From: Setophaga petechia
Taxonomy: Eukaryota > Chordata > Aves > Passeriformes > Parulidae
Length of the DNA: 64,000 nt
Assembly: GCA_024362935.1 (NCBI GenBank)
Contig: JANCRA010000001.1
Coordinates: 53,355,501 to 53,419,500 of the forward strand
Direction of reading: 5' to 3'
In this document: one piece after another, positions 59,084-64,000 of the stretch
Layout: every line of letters begins with the position of its first letter
Numbering within the stretch: the first letter of the stretch is position 1
Notes under the pieces: model-generated
The model's input: only the letters and a program-made list of their open reading frames with translations
Told to the model about the DNA's origin: nothing
The model's database searches: none
Program-made: the position numbers and the translations under genes

Positions 59084-59785
59084 TTTTTTAATCCAGAAAG
59101 CCCTGAGCTCCAGGCACACTGACACTGCAAAACGTATCCCAAGGGGAGCGCAAAAGCAACACAACATGGCTGCCTCCACAGCTTTTTCTTTGGTGCCATC
59201 CCTAACCCTAGGCTGATTTACCTGTCTAGGGCTAGGGTTAGGGTTACGCCTAGGGTTAGGGTTTTTTAAATGAGAAAGGCTTGAGCTCCAGACACAATTC
59301 AGCTGGCAAAGGCATCCCAAGGGGATCGAAAAAGTGCCACAACATGTCTGCCTCCGCACATTTTTCCTTGGGACCGTCCCTAACCCTAGGCTGATTGACC
59401 AGTTTAGTAGTTAGGGTTACGCCTAGGGTAAGGGTTGTTTAATCCAGAAAGCCCTGAGCTCCAGGCACACTGCAACTGCAAAAGGTATCCCATGGGGAGC
59501 GCAAAAGCGCAGCGACATGGCTGCCTCCACAGCTTTTTCTTTGGTGCCATCCCTAACCCTAGGCTGATTTACCTGTCTAGGGCTAGGGTTAGGGTTACGC
59601 CTAGGGTTAGGGTTTTTTAAATGAGAAAGGCTTGAGCTCCAGACACAATTCAGCTGGCAAAGGCATCCCAAGGGGATCGAAAAAGTGCCACAACATTGCT
59701 GCCTCCGCACATTTTTCCGAGGGACCGTCCCTAACCCTAGGCTGATTGACCAGTTTAGTAGTTAGGGTTACGCCTACGGTAAGGG
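58382..59785 (+). repeat. Two-unit tandem duplication (2 x 702 bp)
   Basis: The pair at 58382-59083 is repeated at 59084-59785. Shared private marks include GGGTTATGCC, CACTGACACTGCAAAACG (the AAAACG form is seen only here) and ACATGTCTGCC in the first unit, and GGGTTGTTTAATCCAGAAAG in the second. The second copy differs slightly (CCCATGGGGAGC, GCGCAGCGAC). This is a recent local duplication at the array flank. Confidence 0.82.
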
Positions 59786-62700
59786 TTTTTTAATCCAAAA
59801 AGCCCTGAGCTCCAGGCACACTGCAACTGCAAAAGGTATCCCAAGGGGAGCGCAAAATCGCCACGACATCGCTGCCTCCACAGATTTTTCTTTGGTGCCA
59901 TCCCTAACCCCTGTCTGTTTTACCTGTCTAGGGTTAGAGTTAGGGTTACGCCTAGGGTTAGGGTTTTTTAAATGAGAAAGGCTTGAGCTCCAGACACAAT
60001 TCAGCTGGCAAAGACATCCCAAGAGGATCGAAAAAGTGCCACAACATGGCTGCCTCCGCCCATTTTTCCTTGGGACCGTCCCTAACCCTAGGCTGATTGA
60101 CCTGTTTTGGGGTTAGGGTTACGCCTAGGGTAAGGGTTGTTTAATCCAAAAAGCCCTGAGCTCCAGGCACACTGCAACTGCAAAAGGTATCCCAAGGGGA
60201 GCGCAAAAGCGCCACGACATCGCTGCCTCCACAGCTTTTTCTTTGGTGCCATCCCTAACCCTAGGCTGATTTACCTGTCTAGGGCTAGAGTTAGGGTTAC
60301 GCCTAGGGTTAGGGTTTTTTAAATGAGAAAGGCTTGAGCTCCAGACACAATTCAGCAGGCAAAGGCATCCCAAGGGGATCGAAAAAGTGCCACAACATGG
60401 CTGCCTCCGCACATTTTTCCTTGGGATCGACCCTAACCCTAGGCTGATTGACCAGTTTAGTAGTTAGGGTTACGCCGGGGGTAAGGGTTTTTTAATCCAG
60501 AAAGCCCTGAGCTCCAGGCACGCTGCAACTGCAAAAGGTATCCCAAGGGGAGCGCAAAAGCGCCGCGACATCGCTGCCTCCACAGCTTTTTCTTTGGTGC
60601 CATCCCTAACCCTAGGCTGATTTACCTGTCTAGGGCTAGGGTTAGGGTTACGCCTAGGGTTAGGGTTTTTTAAATGAGAAAGGCTTGAGCTCCAGACACA
60701 ATTCAGCAGGCAAAGGCATCCCAAGGGGATCGAAAAAGTGCCACAACATGGCTGCCTCCGCACATTTTTCCTTGAGACCGTCCCTAACCCTAGGCTGATT
60801 GACCAGTTTAGGGGTTAGGGTTACGCCAGGGGTAAGGGTTTTTTAATCCAGAAAGCCCTGAGCTCCAGGCACACTGCAACTGCAAAAGGTATCCCAAGGG
60901 GAGCGCAAAAGCGCCGCGACATGGCTGCCTCCACAGCTTTTTCTTTGGTGCCATCCCTAACCCTAGGCTGATTTACCTGTCTAGGGCTAGGGTTAGGGTT
61001 ACGCCTAGGGTTAGGGTTTTTTAAATGAGAAAGGCTTGAGCTCCAGACACAATTCAGCTGGCAAAGGCATCCCAAGGGGATCGAAAACGTGCAACAACAT
61101 GGCTGCCTCCGCCCATTTTTCCTTGGGACCGTCCCTAACCCTAGGCTGATTGACCAGTTTAGTAGTTAGGGTTACGCCGGGGGTAAGGGTTTTTTAATCC
61201 AGAAAGCCCTGAGCTCCAGGCACACTGCAACTGCAAAAGGTATCCCAAGGGGAGCGCAAAAGCGCCACGACATCGCTGCCTCCACAGCTTTTTCTTTGGT
61301 GCCATCCCTAACCCTAGGCTGATTTACCTGTCTAGGGCTAGGGTTAGGGTTACGCCTAGGGTTAGGGTTTTTTAAATGAGAAAGGCTTGAGCTCCAGACA
61401 CAATTCAGCTGGCAAAGGCATCCCAAGGGGATTGAAAAAGTGCCACAACATGGCTGCCGCCGCACATTTTTCCTTGGGACCGTCCCTAACCCTAGGCTGA
61501 TTGACCAGTTTAGGGGTTAGGGTTACGCCGGGGGTAGGGGTTTTTAAATCCAGAAAGCCCTGAGCTCCAGGCACACTGCAACTGCAAAAGGTATCCCAAG
61601 GGGAGCGCAAAAGTGCCGCGACATCGCTGCCTCCACAGCTTTTTCTTTGGTGCCATCCCTAACCCTAGGCTGATTTACCTGTCTAGGGCTAGGGTTAGGG
61701 TTACGCCTAGGGTTAGGGTTTTTTAAATGAGAAAGGCTTGAGCTCCAGACACAATTCAGCAGGCAAAGGCATCCCAAGGGGATCGAAAAAGTGCCACAAC
61801 ATGTCTGCCTCCGCACATTTTTCCATGGGACCGTCCCTAACCCTAGGCTGATTGACCAGTTTAGGGGTTAGGGTTACGCCTAGGGTAAGGGTTGTTTAAT
61901 CCAAAAAGCCCTGAGCTCCAGGCACACTGCAACTGCAAAAGGTATCCCAAGGGGAGCGCAAAAGCGCCACGACATCGCTGCCTCCACAGCTTTTTCTTTG
62001 GTGCCATCCCTAACCCTAGGCTGATTTACCTGTCTAGGGCTAGGGTTAGGGTTACGCCTAGGGTTAGGGTTTTTTAAATGAGAAAGGCTTGAGCTCCAGA
62101 AACAATTCAGCTGGCAAAGGCATTCCAAGGGGATCGAAAAAGTGCCACAACATGGCTGCCTCCGCACATTTTTCCTTGGGACCGTCCCTAACCCTAGGCT
62201 GATTGACCAGTTTAGGGGTTAGGGTTACGCCAAGGGTAAGGGTTTTTTAATCCAAAAAGCCCTGAGCTCCAGGCACACTGCAACTGCAAAAGGTATCCCA
62301 AGGGGAGCGCAAAAACATCACAACATGGCTGCCTCCACAGCTTTTTCTTTGGTGCCATCCCTAAGCCTAGGCTGATTTACCTGTCTAGGGCTAGGGTTAG
62401 GGTTACGCCTAGGGTTAGGGTTTTTTAAATGAGAAAGGCTTGAGCTCCAGACAAAATCAGCAGGCAAAGGCATCCCAAGGGGATCGAAAAAGTGCCACAA
62501 CATTGCTGCCTCCGCACATTTTTCCTTGGGACCGTCCCTAACCCTAGGCTGATTGACCAGTTTAGTAGTTAGGGTTATGCCTAGGGTAAGGGTTTTTTAA
62601 TCCAAAAAGCCCTGAGCTCCAGGCACACTGCAACTGCAAAAGGTATCCCGAGGGGAGCGCAAAAGCGCCGCGACATCGCTGCCTCCACAGCTTTTTCTTT

Positions 62701-64000
62701 GGTGCCATCCCTAACCCTAGGCTGATTTACCTGTCTAGGGCTAGGGTTAGGGTTACGCCTAGGGTTAGGGTTTTTTAAATGAGAAAGGCTTGAGCTCCAG
62801 ACACAATTCAGCAGGCAAAGACATCCCAAGGGGATCGAAAAAGTGCCACAACATGGCTGCCTCCGCACATTTTTCCTTGGGACCGTCCCTAACCCTAGGC
62901 TGATTGACCTGTTTTGGGGTTAGGGTTACGCCTAGGGTAAGGGTTGTTTAATCCAAAAAGCCCTGAGCTCCAGGCACACTGCAACTGCAAAAGGTATCCC
63001 AAGGGGAGCGCAAAAGCGCCACGACATCGCTGCCTCCACAGCTTTTTCTTTGGTGCCATCCCTAACCCTAGGCTGATTTACCTGTCTAGGGCTAGGGTTA
63101 GGGTTACGCCTAGGGTTAGGGTTTTTTAAATGAGAAAGGCTTGAGCTCAAGACACAATTCAGCAGGCAAAGGCATCCCAAGGGGATCGAAAAAGTGCCAC
63201 AACATGGCTGCCTCCGCACATTTTTCCTTGGGATCGACCCTAACCCTAGGCTGATTGACCAGTTTAGTAGTTAGGGTTACGCCGGGGGTAAGGGTTTTTT
63301 AATCCAGAAAGCCCTGAGCTCCAGGCACACTGCAACTGCAAAAGGTATCCCAAGGGGAGCGCAAAAGCGCCGCGACATCGCTGCCTCCACAGCTTTTTCT
63401 TTGCTGCCATCCCTAACCCTAGGCTGATTTACCTGTCTAGGGCTAGGGTTAGGGTTACGCCTAGGGTTAGGGTTTTTTAAATGAGAAAGGCTTGAGCTCC
63501 AGACACAATTCAGCAGGCAAAGGTATCCCAAGGGGATCAAAAAAGTGCCGCAACATGGCTGCCTCCGCACATTTTTCCTTGGGACCGTCCCTAACCCTAG
63601 GCTGATTGACCTGTTTTGGGGTTAGGGTTACGCCTAGGGTAAGGTTTTTTTAATCCAGAAAGCCCTGAGCTCCAGGCACACTGCAACTGCAAAAGATATC
63701 CCAAGGGGAGCGCAAAAGCAACACAACATGGCTGCCTCCACAGCTTTTTCTTTGCTGCCATCCCTGACCCTAGGCTGATTTACCTGTCTAGGGCTAGGGT
63801 TAGGGTTACGCCTAGGGTTAGGGTTTTTTAAATGAGAAAGGCTTGAGCTCCAGACACAATTCAGCAGGCAAAGACATCCCAAGGGGATCGAAAAAGTGCC
63901 ACAACATGGCTGCCTCCGCACATTTTTCCTTGGGACCGTCCCTAACCCTAGGCTGATTGACCTGTTTTGGGGTTCGGGTTACGCCAAGGGTAAGGGTTGT
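59786..64000 (+). repeat. Right-end mosaic units with a recurring two-unit module
   Basis: Twelve units rich in CAGCAGGCAAAG. The pair at 60137-60838 recurs at 62944-63645 (offset 2807). Both copies have the otherwise unseen GGGATCGACCCTAACCC in place of GGACCGTCCCTAACCC (60423 and 63230). The unit near 62233 has AAAACATCACAACATGG, and the unit ending near 62583 lacks one base in ACAAAATCAGC. The array runs on past the window end. Confidence 0.75.

Larger units (their letters stand above)
1..64000 (+). repeat. 351-bp telomere-motif satellite array (whole window)
   Basis: The window is a continuous head-to-tail array of a 351-bp unit, about 182 copies, all in one orientation, with no interruption by unique DNA or a mobile element. 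Period is visible from the T6 tract before AATCCA, which falls at 471, 822, 1173 and 1524 and still keeps register at 63646. Every unit contains GAGCTC twice, CCTAGG about four times and several TTAGGG/CCCTAA hexamers. Copies differ mainly by point substitutions and rare one-base indels. The array runs off both window ends, so its true size is unknown. I do not recognise the family; its length class (two halves near 175 bp) is like many centromeric or pericentromeric satellites, but its sequence is not alpha satellite. Chromosomal location is not shown by the sequence. Confidence 0.98.

Noticed and set aside
101..63921. About 150 minus-strand open frames of 82-165 codons and plus-strand frames of 61-77 codons as genes
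   Set aside because: They repeat with the satellite period, span telomere-like motifs, have no recognisable domain, lie in overlapping frames in neighbouring units and differ by ordinary substitutions. The longer 151-165 codon versions arise from one-base indels and lost stops, not from a distinct gene.
1..64000. Alpha satellite
   Set aside because: Half-unit length (173-178 bp) and higher-order structure are similar, but the sequence is unrelated and rich in TTAGGG/CCCTAA, which alpha satellite is not.
1..64000. A true telomere or long interstitial telomeric tract
   Set aside because: No run of more than two or three consecutive hexamers is present. The motifs occur in both orientations inside a complex 351-bp unit.
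1..64000. Plant-type telomere repeat (TTTAGGG)
   Set aside because: Consecutive repeats are six-base (GGGTTAGGGTT). TTTAGGGG appears only once per some units at the CAGTTTAGGGG spacer and is not tandem.
1..64000. CRISPR array
   Set aside because: There are no short direct repeats separated by unique spacers. The whole 351-bp unit is repeated and no associated genes are present.

Overview
The whole 64 kb window is one uninterrupted tandem satellite array. I see no genes, no RNA genes, no transposons and no unique sequence. The repeat unit is 351 bp, with about 182 copies head to tail on the + strand. Taking the T6 tract at 822 as a unit start, the unit near the right end begins at 63646. That is 179 units with a net drift of only about -5 bp.

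Each 351 bp unit is a diverged dimer: half A (178 bp, reference 822-999) and half B (173 bp, reference 1000-1172). Both halves have the same layout: a T6 tract, a body of about 110 bp with a GAGCTC site and an ACATGGCTGCC block, a CCCTAACCCTAGGC arm, a spacer, and a GCCTAGGGT(T/A)AGGG arm that runs straight into the next T6. Vertebrate-type telomere hexamers (TTAGGG/CCCTAA) are therefore built into every half-unit in both orientations. They form a perfect 14-bp inverted repeat in half A and a 13/14 one in half B. A reference unit holds six matches to the TRF1/TRF2 Myb-domain consensus YTAGGGTTR.

Layout. (1) 119-20476: a long higher-order repeat. A 25-unit segment (119-8893) recurs as a 28-unit segment (10649-20476) that differs by three whole-unit insertions, with a five-unit bridge (8894-10648) between them. 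(2) 20477-27496: more diverged, mixed units, including an early copy of a four-unit module (m-n-o-p) at 25391-26794. (3) 27497-51362: a younger, highly homogenised core built from 17 recognisable unit types (my labels a-q). They are arranged as nested higher-order repeats of 10 units (3510 bp), 6 units (2106 bp), 13 units (about 4563 bp) and a recurring 15-unit string (5264 bp). (4) 51363-64000: a mosaic flank with more single-base indels and short 2- and 6-unit local duplications.

Organism: a eukaryote with a TTAGGG telomere repeat. A vertebrate is the simplest reading, but other TTAGGG lineages are not excluded. I do not recognise the satellite family or the species. A subtelomeric, pericentromeric or sex-chromosome heterochromatin location is inference only. 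The many 90-100 codon open frames on the minus strand follow from a stop-poor 351 bp (3 x 117) unit, and I do not call them genes.
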